64,000 nt of DNA, from contig BCJU01000001.1 of assembly GCA_001600355.1 (NCBI GenBank), positions 951,178 through 1,015,177 on the forward strand, given 5' to 3'. The position numbers and the translations under genes were made by a program. The stretch comes from Meira nashicola (lineage: Eukaryota; Basidiomycota; Exobasidiomycetes; Exobasidiales; Brachybasidiaceae). The notes under the pieces were generated by a model. The model made no database searches. It was given only the letters and a program-made list of their open reading frames with translations, and was not told the origin of the DNA. Position 1 is the stretch's first letter; each line of letters begins with the position of its first letter. Of the stretch, positions 31,607 through 41,719 are shown one piece after another.

Positions 31607-34600
31607 ATGGCAGATCAAAATTCTGCTTCGACCAAAAAGGTTGACAATGTACAATCACGCGAAGGTAGTGATGGCACGATTGGTCCTGGCTCTGCTTTGA
31701 GCAATCGAAGTATGCCAACATCGGCAACTGGAAATGTACCACAATCAAGACAAAGTAGAAAGCCATCTTTAGGTCCTCGAGATCCGTCTGCAACTATGTC
31801 ATATGTTCCTTCTGAACTGGATACGAGTGGTGTAAGTACAACAGATTATAGTTCAGGAGAAGAACAAGAAATACGACAACGTTCTTCTACATTGAACACA
31901 AATGATGCCAGTTTATCGCACGGTATACGAAGACCTTCTATCGTTACAGGAGCACAAAGTCAAGCATCTATTACTCCTTCTGGTGCTGGAAAAGGAAAAC
32001 GTAGAGCATCTACAATCGCAAAAGTAGGCGATCAAAAGGAAAGAGGAAGTCGTAATGATCGTGATGTGAGTAGAAGTAGACGTAAAAGTCGCGATTATAA
32101 TAGAGATGAAGAAGATGAAGATGAAATTAGTGGTAGATATGGACCAATGGATGATGAAGATGATGAAGTTCATCATATCGATCGTGGTGAACAACTTGTT
32201 CGTCGCCGAATGAAAGCTAGACAAAAGGAAAAAGCATTAAAACTCAAAGCAGAAAAGGAGAAACAACAATTGGCACGATTGCAAACCGCGCAACAACAAC
32301 AGCAAGGTGTTCCACAACCATTAAGCCCTAGAGCACGACCGACGAGCAAACAATTGTCTGTACCAATGCCCGCTTCACCTTCACCACAACTTGAAAGGGA
32401 AGGTAGGCCAATGCATATCAGTTTACCTGCTCCTGATTTTGCAGCAAGCGCATCTATGCCTCCTTCTGCTATATCTTCTCAAGGTCCACTCAGTCCAGGA
32501 ATACGTGGACCGACTAATTATCCATCCCCGCATTCTCATATCCGACGTCCTGGCATTCGTACATCCGTCGCAGAACCTTCACCTGCAGGTCGTAGAGTGA
32601 GCGGAACAAGTACAGCAAATTATAGTAGCACAATTGCTCCCGCACGTAGCCCTTCCATCCCTCATCAAGGACAGATTGGTGATGTATTTTCAGAAGCTGC
32701 GATAAGTGAAGCAGGCACGAATAGTAGCTTGCGCGAAGGCGAGAGTGTTTACCCAGAGGAGCAAGATGAAATTCGTGACACAATTGGCGGTTTGCCGCAA
32801 AATATGGGAGTTTCACGGTCTGATGCAGGACGAGAAGAAGATTTCGGCGAAGATGGTCAAGATCACGAAGGTGAAGATGAAGAAGCGCCAAATAACAATG
32901 CTGGTGATGGTGATGATGATGAGGAAGAAGATGACACGTCGGGAGATGCGGTTGATACGGGAAGTGATGTTGATGTTGAGTACACCCTCAAAGATCGTCA
33001 AGATGCAATCAATATCGAACATCCTTTCGGTCTGCCGATTTGGAAGCCCGCTTTGTACAAGAAATCAAGAAGTGTAACGCGAAATGCCGAATCTGCTTTA
33101 CATTCCATACCCAGCGCAGCAGCTGAGAGACATTTGCTACCAGCCAACCTTCTTTGGACAATATTTGCTGGATTCTGGCTCAGCATCATTTGTTTTGCCT
33201 TGGCAATTTTGCTCAATCTTTTACCTCTCGGCGGTGGCAAATATGCTCGAGTGATTTGGGAGTTGGGAGGATACCTATTCTGGCCATTTGGAAAGTATGT
33301 AGAATGTGAAGTTGATCCGGACAGCAAAGAACGTTTAATGGAACATGTCCCAACCGAAACGGAAAACGAAACAAATGATACCCAAAATCAAGCACCCGAA
33401 GAATCTTACGAAAATAGCTTCACACCCGTTGCTGCGCGCTTTCCACATGACCATACTCACACGATTCCATTCAATTCTCGTTCTGCTTCAAGTCTTGCAC
33501 TCACTTCGCATGATACAATCAGGCCTGGTGATACTATCGCTGCCTATCGTGTACAAGAAGAACAAAGAAGAAGCAGCGGTTCTGGTTCTTCCCGTGAAGA
33601 GCAACCGAATAGGAGTAACGAAGAAAGTACAGCTGGAAAAAGCTATGGTGCAACAAAAGGCTTGGAGGAAGGAACAATCACTTACAGTGAATCTGAACGT
33701 ATACGACAAGAATTGGACATTTACGGTTATGTACACGATGATCAAGGCAATGATGTTGGCAGAGCAAAGCGTGTTTTGGGTACAATTGCCTATGGAATCG
33801 CTTTTTGGCTCATCATAGGACCATTGATGGGCTTGATCTGTTTGGCATGCTGGGGCACAGTTTTCCCTATTCCTATGGCCAAGCTCAATTGGGTTTTATT
33901 GAAGGATCTTGCGCGAAGACCATTAGCTTTACGTTTCAGAAGCGCTCCCCGAATCGATACTACAAAAATTGATCAAAACAACGGAAGCAATTCGGAATCG
34001 ACACCTCTTCTATCACACAAACGCAGCATTTTACAACAACTTAAAGCCGGCGAACCAGCACCGCAAACGGCAAAAATGAGTCGTGATGGCCGTTTGGTAC
34101 GTCGAAGTAGGATTCTAGTTTGCACGTATAGAGCAATGGGCTTGCAATACTACAAATACACTGTAGGAGGTGTCAATATCTTGTTCATCAACACATTACC
34201 TTTTGTCTTTTTCACGATCTTTGACTTCTTCTTCGTTGAGCCTTACGTTGAACATCATCATCTGCATACTGGCTTTTTGGCACTTATCGGAAGCAAAGGT
34301 GCAATGTTTATCTTTGCTCTGGGAAGTGTGATCCCGTTGAGTTATTTCATCGGAATGGCCGTTGCCTCAATTAGTGCACAAAGTAGTATCGGAATGGGTG
34401 CGGTGATCAATGCAACTTTTGGTTCAATTGTTGAAATTATTCTTTATGCTATTGCATTAACACAAGATAAAGCAAGATTGGTAGAAGGTAGTATCGTTGG
34501 TTCTATCTTAGCAGGTGTTTTGCTCATGCCGGGTGTATCAATGTGTTCCGGGGCCATGCGTCGTAAAGAGCAACGATTCAACGCTCGTTCGGCAGGTGTT

Positions 34601-36178
34601 ACAAGTACAATGTTGATTATGGCAATTATCGGTATTTTGACCCCTACTCTGTTTTATCAAATTTATGGTACATTCCAACTCACTTGCAAAGGCTGTCCAG
34701 CTGATACTTTGCCGGGAGAGGCATGGACGTGTAAGCGTTGTTTTTACGAGCATGTTCCTCCAGCAACGGATCCTTTTTATCAAGAAAACGTCAAAGGTCT
34801 TATGTATACTTGTACAGTCGTGTTGGTTTTGTCTTATGGTATTGGTTTATGGTTCTCCTTACGTACCCATGCATCACAAATTTGGCAAAATCCTCAACCG
34901 CAACCTGTTTTGCCCACCTCAGCAGCCTTGCAAAACGCACAAAGCGGTTTTCCTGTTCCTAATTCAGCCTCCCATCAAATGGCACCTGGACAACAATTTT
35001 TGAACAACCTTGCTCAAAATGCAAATTTGACACAAGGTCAACGGATGAGCATGTACAAACGCATCCTTCCTACAGGCGTTTTACAGCAAATTTTACCATC
35101 TTCTAATAATAGAGCCACTTCCGGTTCAGGACAAAGCCAGACTGTTCGATCAAATCAAAGCAGAACTACAATTTTCAGTGAAGCTGCTCGTGATGAAAGT
35201 GAACACGGACACGGCAATCAAGGTTTTATTCCACCTCCATTACAATTGCCTGATACATTATCGGCGGAAGATTACGAACGTGCTGCAACAGCTGCAGTCG
35301 CAACAGTTGCTGCAGGTCAACAAGGAATGCAAAACATTTCCAATCACGGTTCCATTCGATTTGCCGATGGTACAGCAGCACGTATTAATAGAAAAGCAAG
35401 TGGGCAAGTACATGATCATGGATCCAGACAAGGATCACAAGCGCAATCTCTCGCTGTTGGTCATCCTGGACAAAGTGAAACTCAACAACCACCAATTCCA
35501 CAAAACGAAGCAGCAAGTGGTGGTCACGGAGGACATGATGCACCTTCATGGACACGTGGAACATCAATGTTTGTGTTATTATCGTGCACTGTACTTTATG
35601 CCATCATTGCTGAAATTTTGGTAGATGCAGTAGACGTGGTTCTGGATGGTTCAGGGTTGGATATCAAACTTTTGGGTGTGACTTTATTCGCTTTAGTGCC
35701 AAACGCAACCGAATTTATGAATGCAATGTCATTCGCTATCAACGGTAATATTGCACTTTCCATGGAGATTGGAAGTGCTTATGCATTGCAAGTTTGCCTT
35801 ATTCAAATTCCTGCCATGGTAGCCTTTAGTGCATTCTATCAAGCAAGAGGAAGTCACGATAACGATATTAATAGCACCTTTACACTCATCTTCCCACGTT
35901 GGGATGTGATTGCAATCATTTTTGCCATCTTTTTACTCACCTACACATACATCGAATCAAGATCAAATTATTTCCGTGGCTCTTTATGCCTTTTAAGTTA
36001 TATCGTACTCATCTCCGGTTTCGTCTTTGCCCCAAACACGGGAGATCCAGAATCGCCAGTCGAAGATCGTCCTGATTTATTCCGTGCGATCGGATTTGGT
36101 GGTCTACAAAAGCCAATCTTGGATTTACCTTGGCTGACATATGTTGAAGCTATATACAATAGTCTTTGGACAAAATAG
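31607..36178 (+). CDS. VNX1: VNX1-type cation/H+ exchanger (CaCA superfamily)
   Basis: Intronless, 1523 aa from the first ATG at 31607. It belongs to the fungal Vnx1/YNL321W branch of the Ca2+:cation antiporter family; yeast Vnx1 exchanges Na+/K+ for H+ at the vacuole. The N-terminal 500 residues are disordered, with an acidic block (GDDDEEEDD-type near 470). Membrane parts begin near residue 560 (LWTIFAGFWLSIICFALAIL). The two exchanger repeats are recognisable: GMGAVINATFGSIVEIILY (first alpha repeat) and LFALVPNATEFMNAMSFAING (second). A loop between them has two Cys pairs, CKGC and CKRC, about 20 residues apart, possibly a small zinc site. A long Ser/Gln-rich loop separates the halves. 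The frame stays open upstream to 31421 behind a TTTACAG, so an extra upstream exon cannot be excluded. Substrate is inferred. Confidence 0.85.
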   Translation: MADQNSASTKKVDNVQSREGSDGTIGPGSALSNRSMPTSATGNVPQSRQSRKPSLGPRDPSATMSYVPSELDTSGVSTTDYSSGEEQEIRQRSSTLNTNDASLSHGIRRPSIVTGAQSQASITPSGAGKGKRRASTIAKVGDQKERGSRNDRDVSRSRRKSRDYNRDEEDEDEISGRYGPMDDEDDEVHHIDRGEQLVRRRMKARQKEKALKLKAEKEKQQLARLQTAQQQQQGVPQPLSPRARPTSKQLSVPMPASPSPQLEREGRPMHISLPAPDFAASASMPPSAISSQGPLSPGIRGPTNYPSPHSHIRRPGIRTSVAEPSPAGRRVSGTSTANYSSTIAPARSPSIPHQGQIGDVFSEAAISEAGTNSSLREGESVYPEEQDEIRDTIGGLPQNMGVSRSDAGREEDFGEDGQDHEGEDEEAPNNNAGDGDDDEEEDDTSGDAVDTGSDVDVEYTLKDRQDAINIEHPFGLPIWKPALYKKSRSVTRNAESALHSIPSAAAERHLLPANLLWTIFAGFWLSIICFALAILLNLLPLGGGKYARVIWELGGYLFWPFGKYVECEVDPDSKERLMEHVPTETENETNDTQNQAPEESYENSFTPVAARFPHDHTHTIPFNSRSASSLALTSHDTIRPGDTIAAYRVQEEQRRSSGSGSSREEQPNRSNEESTAGKSYGATKGLEEGTITYSESERIRQELDIYGYVHDDQGNDVGRAKRVLGTIAYGIAFWLIIGPLMGLICLACWGTVFPIPMAKLNWVLLKDLARRPLALRFRSAPRIDTTKIDQNNGSNSESTPLLSHKRSILQQLKAGEPAPQTAKMSRDGRLVRRSRILVCTYRAMGLQYYKYTVGGVNILFINTLPFVFFTIFDFFFVEPYVEHHHLHTGFLALIGSKGAMFIFALGSVIPLSYFIGMAVASISAQSSIGMGAVINATFGSIVEIILYAIALTQDKARLVEGSIVGSILAGVLLMPGVSMCSGAMRRKEQRFNARSAGVTSTMLIMAIIGILTPTLFYQIYGTFQLTCKGCPADTLPGEAWTCKRCFYEHVPPATDPFYQENVKGLMYTCTVVLVLSYGIGLWFSLRTHASQIWQNPQPQPVLPTSAALQNAQSGFPVPNSASHQMAPGQQFLNNLAQNANLTQGQRMSMYKRILPTGVLQQILPSSNNRATSGSGQSQTVRSNQSRTTIFSEAARDESEHGHGNQGFIPPPLQLPDTLSAEDYERAATAAVATVAAGQQGMQNISNHGSIRFADGTAARINRKASGQVHDHGSRQGSQAQSLAVGHPGQSETQQPPIPQNEAASGGHGGHDAPSWTRGTSMFVLLSCTVLYAIIAEILVDAVDVVLDGSGLDIKLLGVTLFALVPNATEFMNAMSFAINGNIALSMEIGSAYALQVCLIQIPAMVAFSAFYQARGSHDNDINSTFTLIFPRWDVIAIIFAIFLLTYTYIESRSNYFRGSLCLLSYIVLISGFVFAPNTGDPESPVEDRPDLFRAIGFGGLQKPILDLPWLTYVEAIYNSLWTK

Positions 36179-36389
36179 ACAACCTCCTTCTCATATTTAT
36201 ATATACCTATCTCTTATTTATGTATAACCAGCTCTTCTTAGATCGCAGCAACCGAATTCTTTTCAATGTCTTTAATGATTGATGACGATATTATACAAAT
36301 TATGTTCATCTTGATGTGTGTATAGGTACAATTGCGTTTAGAGAGAAAGGGTATCACATGAGGATTTATTTGTGAGAAAAATTTGTTTA
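36179..36389. other. convergent 3' intergenic, VNX1 / SCC2
   Basis: A 211-bp AT-rich stretch between two converging stop codons, presumably both 3' UTRs. I see no specific element. Confidence 0.5.
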
Positions 36390-39300
36390 TTATGCTGAAA
36401 AGAGATTATCAAAATTGGTAAGTTCTTGTTTTGCCATCTTGTACGAAAGGCTCATTGGTTGTATGGCTCTGGGTAAATCACGCCAGGAGATTGTGCTTGG
36501 AGCGAATTTACGGGTGGCAACTTTAGTTGAGACTTTACTTGTAGCAGATGTGTTTTGAGAGCGTGATTCTGAGATGCCATATTGTTCCATGAGATGATAG
36601 CGTAAAAAGAATGCGAAAGAGAGAATCAAAGACATTTGACCAAAAGCGATTACTCGCTTGATTTCCATTTCATCTAATTCATCTTCTTCTATTTCGTCTT
36701 CTCCGTCTACTTCAATTTCTTCCATTGCAAAAACACGGACTTGTTCGCCCGATAAACTGAGAATATCTTGTAAGTTGTCGAGAACGAGTTGAACCTCTTC
36801 CATCGTTTTAAAATCAAGGACAGAGATTGCTTCAGCCATAAATCGTGCTCGTTGTACGTCAGATTGAGAGCATTCGACAGTAGATGTTTGCACATCAAAA
36901 ACTTTTGTAAATGCTGTCAAAATATCAATTCTTGCTTGCTTTGGTTGATTATCCAAAATGATATCATACCATGGCTGAATGATAGATCTGTGAGAGATTG
37001 CACCACGAACAAGAGTTGCGTCGCCGTTGCGTTGTCGAACGTGCATCTCCCATGCTGTCTTTGCACATCGAGCATATCGGAAGCTAATATTTGAACCGGT
37101 CTTTTGAACCAAATTCTTGTGTAATTGTTGAGCTTTTAGGCTGATCGTTGGTATATCAATTTGTGTTTCTAACGATACCAGACAAGGTAGACATTGCATA
37201 GGATGACACATTCCTCTCATGATGATGTGCTGGATAATTTCCAGTATGCAACTTTGCAGCTCTTGTTCATGGATTAGAGGCACAATAAAGTCAAGATACG
37301 TTTGAACAATTTCGAAACTGATCGGATTTGCAGACGATTCTGTATTGCCTACCAGTTCACCGAATCCTGCTTGAGCTGCTTTGGTCGAATGCTTGCCCTC
37401 GTCAACGATCAAAACGTCAGCCAGTGCGCGAAGAACAATTGCTTTCTCGCTCACATTGCCATTTGAAAGGATAAGTGAAAATTGTTCTCGAACGTTCTCC
37501 CTTGTTAGCAAGTCCGGAAAGCCTCTAGCTAAGAACCGGATACCGTACAGAGCATGTGGAATGAAGCTTTCATTCTCAAATAGACGCAAGAATAAAGTGA
37601 CAATCTCATCTTTGATTGACCTTCGCGTCACAACGTCTATGCCTGGGGCCATATAGGATTCCGTATTGCGTACACGATCGAAATCGACAGATTCAACCAA
37701 TACAGCCGTAAGTCGTATAATCACTGCATCATTACGATCGGCAACAGCGATGACTTTTCGACTCCTTGCTTTGCTGACTAAACCACACAAGAGTCGATGA
37801 CATTGCTGTAAGGTTTTAACCAGGATTGCGTAATCGTGAGTATGATGATTGATCACTGCACCGTAACATTGCATCAATTCTGACAAAATTGGCAGATGTG
37901 GCGAAGGTTGACTGATCAAGGGTCGTAGAGCATCTTGCAATTGTTGAGCAAAAGACAAGGCTAATTTAGGCAGTTTTGGTAAAGATGCGGTGTAAATGCT
38001 GAGCAATGATGCCAATAGTGACAATTCTGCTACGGTAGAACAAGGTCGAATGCATGGCAGAAGCAACTTCGACTGTGATACGGTGATGGATTCGGGGTAC
38101 ATACGAACAAGTAAACTTAATGTTCGTCCATATCTTGCCATCTCCTGCTCAGATGGTTGTACTATCGTCTTTGCAATCATGGTGCACAGAGAATCTACGA
38201 TGCTGTTCAATTGCGTCCTTGTTTGGTGAGCGGTTGATCCATCATCGAGCAGTCGACGAATGGCAAGTTCGAGAGGCGATGCACGGCCAGTACTTCCATC
38301 TACAACCGAAGAAAGTGACGCAATTTTGACTTTCATTTCCAGATTGACACCTTCTTCTGTTCCATCCGTGATCATTGCATCTTCTGTGGAAACCTTTCTG
38401 CTTTTGCTAGTCTCTGAAAGATCTGCGGAAGAAAACCAAAGTCCACTAATGATGGAGAGAGCAAGCTCTTGAATAGATTGCTCTTCATCTTGTATGCAAC
38501 GTACAATCTCCACGGCACAGGCTGATTTGATGGATTCGACTTGCGTCTTGTGATAAATGTCCCCTAACAGGCGTAAAACTCTCTTCCGCACCAGAAGGCC
38601 TGTATCCTCAATCTTTGCTTTAAGGCTGGGTAGAAGCGGCTCAATGTAGTTTGGATTGTTCAGAACAAATTTGCCCAACAGACCGACTGCATTATCACGA
38701 ACATTGACAGATTCATCCAGCAGGCACCGTTGAATGGCCAAGCGCGCTTCACCACTTTGCAAGAAGTACTGGTCTGCATGACTGATACTGCCTAGAGCAC
38801 GCAAAGCCTTACCGCGATTGCTTGCGACCGGTCCTCCAGAAGCATCGAGCAGTACATCAACAATAGCTTCGCATGGGATCATATAGTTGAATGTATGCAC
38901 CACAGACTCAAACAGTTGCTGTACAGATTCTGCTTCAACTTGGTCCATCTTTTGTTTGTCATGCCTGTTGGAGATCGCATCACTAGATATGGCTGAGCAA
39001 CGTTCAAATGCATCATCCAGTGCTGACATCATTCTAGCAAAGCCTCCGTTGTCTTCACCGTCACCACTAGAACCAGCTTGTGAAGCTTCTAAGCGCTCGG
39101 TAACTCTGCGATGCAGATATGCAAGTTCCACACCCCACTGAGCCTCTAAAAAGCGAGCTGGTCCATCAGGGCGATTATATTTGCTATCCGTCCGTTGTCG
39201 TAGGTTCAGGATAAGCTTAGAATATGCTTCTTCGAGCACAATTAGAGGCTGATGATCTTGTGAGTCAATTGAAACATTCAATTTTCCGATCGCGTTCTTG

Positions 39301-41405
39301 TTCGACTGTGCAGTTGAATCAAAATCTCTAAGTCTTGCTTGCGAAGCCTGCATGTGAGCTGCAATCTGACCAAGAAAATCAATTGCGATCCCACGAAGCT
39401 CGGGTGAAGTCTGCTTGTCCTCATAGCAAGCTATGAAGAGCCTACACATCTGGCTCAAAATGAGGGAAGCGCCTGGCCATTTGAGCAAAAACACTGTTTC
39501 AAGTAAATCGTTTGAGAGCCATTCTAGCATGGAAGATGAACAAATTTCGGCTCCTGCGCCTGCTTTTCCAGCTTTCTTTTGTTTGACTCGCTGCAAAAGC
39601 CCCTCGGCTATCAATCTCGCCATATTTCTGGGACCATCTAACTGCTTTCGCATTGCCTCGGTGTCGTAGACTTTGACGATATTTTCTACCTTTTCTTCAC
39701 GGTTTGTAACGCTCTCCTGACTCATATCCAACATCTGATGAAAAGACTGCTCTGTTGTTTGGACAGGCTTATCGAATGATTGCACTAATCGAATCATCAG
39801 AGCACTTATTGAGTGAATGCTTTTTCCGTTTTCCAACCCATATTGTCTGTGAGTGCTCTTGCTCATTTCCTGAATACCGGCAACATGATCCAGTACGCTA
39901 CTGACAATGAACACATGCTGGTCAGGCTCACAGCGTTGAAAGATACCGAAAAGAGCATTGAATGCTGGTGCTCTGACAATAGGAAGGAAAGACTTTTCAT
40001 TGCTTTTTCTCAGAGAAGTCCATGCTGCTTTGCCGATCTTCAAACTCTCCAAAGAAGGATTTGCCTCCGGCTCTGGTACGGAAAAGATTGACAAAATGCT
40101 GCCTGACATAACAGCAAGACAAGATTCGGACACTTTCCATGTTGACATTATATTTGATAATGTTTGAAGTTGTGATAGTATGTTTTGCAAATTCTCCATC
40201 ATCCGTACAAGGTTGATTCGGCACTTTTCCGTTCCGTCCATGCGAGTGATCGTTGCTGTGTCTTTTGATGTTGCTTTTCCTCTTTTCTGTTTTCGTCCGC
40301 TGGCGCCCAAAATTTGCACGACTTCATTGAGTGTCGAAGAATTGTAAGTTGAAGATGTACCCACGCATGTTTGTACAAACGGTAAGAAGCATCTTTGAAT
40401 CACGAGCCGCAGCGTATGCATATATGGTAGCATCATTTCTTCACATCGCAAAGAATCATCAACAATGCTCGAACAGAGTATGGTAAATGCACAATGAGCC
40501 GCTGTTCCAGCGTATACGATTCGGCTCAGTTTGTCAGCTACGTTTGATATACCTTCCTGATCTTCTTCATCTTCATCGTCGCCACCTGTATTACCGAATG
40601 TATGCGCATTTTTGACCGGTGATGAAGATGTTAAGCGTGCTCGCTTTTTATTGTGATCCTTTGTAATCTTGCTCGGACCGGATCTTTTCTTGCTTGATGC
40701 AAATGGGTCAATATGTTCTTGATCAGATATACTACGATGCAAGATCTTAAGCAATCTAGACATCACCTCAGGTTCGACTCGAGATTCGAAGTCTGAGACC
40801 GAACTGGGTGGATTTGAAGACCCCGAAGCATCGTTCAATTTCCGTTCAGAGCTGGGTATATGCACTGAATATTGCCGTAGAAGAGAGTTAACCTTCAACA
40901 AAACGTCAGGACGTAGGACAGCTTTGCCAGGATTGAGATAATGAAAGAAAGTTTTCGATCCTTGTGGGATTTCTTGTCGCGCAGTGCCTTCTTCTCCTTC
41001 TGGAAGTTCGTCATCGGCTTCGAGGATGTCCAAAATGTACTCCATCAATCGTTCGTACGGAGTTTTACCTTGTGTGCTGGTTGCAGTACGTGATGACCGG
41101 GATAAGCCAGATGTGCTTGATTTAGAAGGACTAAGACTTTGACTACGACGAGTTGGTAGAAGCGTAATTTCTTCTGAGCCGGCATCGTAATCATCTTCAT
41201 CATCTTCACTATCTGGAAGATCAACGTACGATTCGTCGCTTTGAGTGTATGCTGCCAATGTATAATCTGAATCCACTGTTGGTTCGGCTGAACTGTCATA
41301 GACTTCAATTGCCTCTGTCATCCTCTGAACAGAATTTGAAGTAGAAGGTATATTTGATCGTATATTTTGCCTTTCATCACCTTTACGAATGGTAAGCGAT
41401 TTCAT
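36390..41405 (-). CDS. SCC2: cohesin loading factor Scc2/NIPBL/Mis4
   Basis: Intronless, 1671 aa. Scc2 with Scc4 loads the cohesin ring onto chromatin and stimulates its ATPase. The central HEAT region (about 850-1010) has the diagnostic Scc2 block: ALRALGSISHADQYFL, then LDESVNVRDNAVGLLGKFVL and DTGLLVRKRVLRLLGDIYH, where animal NIPBL has SVSVREAALELVGK and TGVSVRKRVIKILRDI. The C-terminal Nipped-B domain is recognisable (about 1300-1480: FIVPLIHEQELQSCILEIIQ, CHPMQCLPCLVSLET). The N-terminal 270 residues are acidic and Ser-rich and include a short basic KKRSGPSK stretch; this is where Scc4 binds in yeast. The upstream region shared with PPWD1 carries three MCB boxes, consistent with G1/S expression. 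ATG at 41405 is the first Met in the frame. Confidence 0.9.
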   Translation of the reverse strand: MKSLTIRKGDERQNIRSNIPSTSNSVQRMTEAIEVYDSSAEPTVDSDYTLAAYTQSDESYVDLPDSEDDEDDYDAGSEEITLLPTRRSQSLSPSKSSTSGLSRSSRTATSTQGKTPYERLMEYILDILEADDELPEGEEGTARQEIPQGSKTFFHYLNPGKAVLRPDVLLKVNSLLRQYSVHIPSSERKLNDASGSSNPPSSVSDFESRVEPEVMSRLLKILHRSISDQEHIDPFASSKKRSGPSKITKDHNKKRARLTSSSPVKNAHTFGNTGGDDEDEEDQEGISNVADKLSRIVYAGTAAHCAFTILCSSIVDDSLRCEEMMLPYMHTLRLVIQRCFLPFVQTCVGTSSTYNSSTLNEVVQILGASGRKQKRGKATSKDTATITRMDGTEKCRINLVRMMENLQNILSQLQTLSNIMSTWKVSESCLAVMSGSILSIFSVPEPEANPSLESLKIGKAAWTSLRKSNEKSFLPIVRAPAFNALFGIFQRCEPDQHVFIVSSVLDHVAGIQEMSKSTHRQYGLENGKSIHSISALMIRLVQSFDKPVQTTEQSFHQMLDMSQESVTNREEKVENIVKVYDTEAMRKQLDGPRNMARLIAEGLLQRVKQKKAGKAGAGAEICSSSMLEWLSNDLLETVFLLKWPGASLILSQMCRLFIACYEDKQTSPELRGIAIDFLGQIAAHMQASQARLRDFDSTAQSNKNAIGKLNVSIDSQDHQPLIVLEEAYSKLILNLRQRTDSKYNRPDGPARFLEAQWGVELAYLHRRVTERLEASQAGSSGDGEDNGGFARMMSALDDAFERCSAISSDAISNRHDKQKMDQVEAESVQQLFESVVHTFNYMIPCEAIVDVLLDASGGPVASNRGKALRALGSISHADQYFLQSGEARLAIQRCLLDESVNVRDNAVGLLGKFVLNNPNYIEPLLPSLKAKIEDTGLLVRKRVLRLLGDIYHKTQVESIKSACAVEIVRCIQDEEQSIQELALSIISGLWFSSADLSETSKSRKVSTEDAMITDGTEEGVNLEMKVKIASLSSVVDGSTGRASPLELAIRRLLDDGSTAHQTRTQLNSIVDSLCTMIAKTIVQPSEQEMARYGRTLSLLVRMYPESITVSQSKLLLPCIRPCSTVAELSLLASLLSIYTASLPKLPKLALSFAQQLQDALRPLISQPSPHLPILSELMQCYGAVINHHTHDYAILVKTLQQCHRLLCGLVSKARSRKVIAVADRNDAVIIRLTAVLVESVDFDRVRNTESYMAPGIDVVTRRSIKDEIVTLFLRLFENESFIPHALYGIRFLARGFPDLLTRENVREQFSLILSNGNVSEKAIVLRALADVLIVDEGKHSTKAAQAGFGELVGNTESSANPISFEIVQTYLDFIVPLIHEQELQSCILEIIQHIIMRGMCHPMQCLPCLVSLETQIDIPTISLKAQQLHKNLVQKTGSNISFRYARCAKTAWEMHVRQRNGDATLVRGAISHRSIIQPWYDIILDNQPKQARIDILTAFTKVFDVQTSTVECSQSDVQRARFMAEAISVLDFKTMEEVQLVLDNLQDILSLSGEQVRVFAMEEIEVDGEDEIEEDELDEMEIKRVIAFGQMSLILSFAFFLRYHLMEQYGISESRSQNTSATSKVSTKVATRKFAPSTISWRDLPRAIQPMSLSYKMAKQELTNFDNLFSA

Positions 41406-41548
41406 GTTTCAAAATCCATCCTTTGAAAGATTCAAATGGAAGTCTTGAATGAGCATATATGCGTTTTGAATGTGCATAAATGTGCACGATAGAAGTTGCA
41501 GGATAACTCCAAAAGGAAGCGGACAAATGGAGGAAAAAAGTGTTATTT

Positions 41549-41578
41549 ACGCGTGGTAATGCACGCGTAGCTACGCGT
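41549..41578. promoter_or_regulatory. cluster of three MCB (ACGCGT) boxes
   Basis: ACGCGT occurs at 41549-41554, 41563-41568 and 41573-41578, in the 314-bp region between the SCC2 and PPWD1 starts and about 145-170 bp from each. ACGCGT is palindromic, so it reads the same for both genes. MBF (Mbp1/Swi6 family, named from yeast work) binds this site and drives G1/S transcription. Three copies in 30 bp are far above background, unlike the single copies elsewhere in the window. Confidence 0.75.
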
Positions 41579-41719
41579 TAAAGAGCGTGTGTACATATGC
41601 ATAACGCCTGAGAAATCCGTCCTCTAACAAAGCAGACAAGGAACGGGAATCGGACCTATGATCTTCTTAAATTTAGCTCTGATTTTAGTGAATTACAATT
41701 TTCCAGACCAACAACCAAG

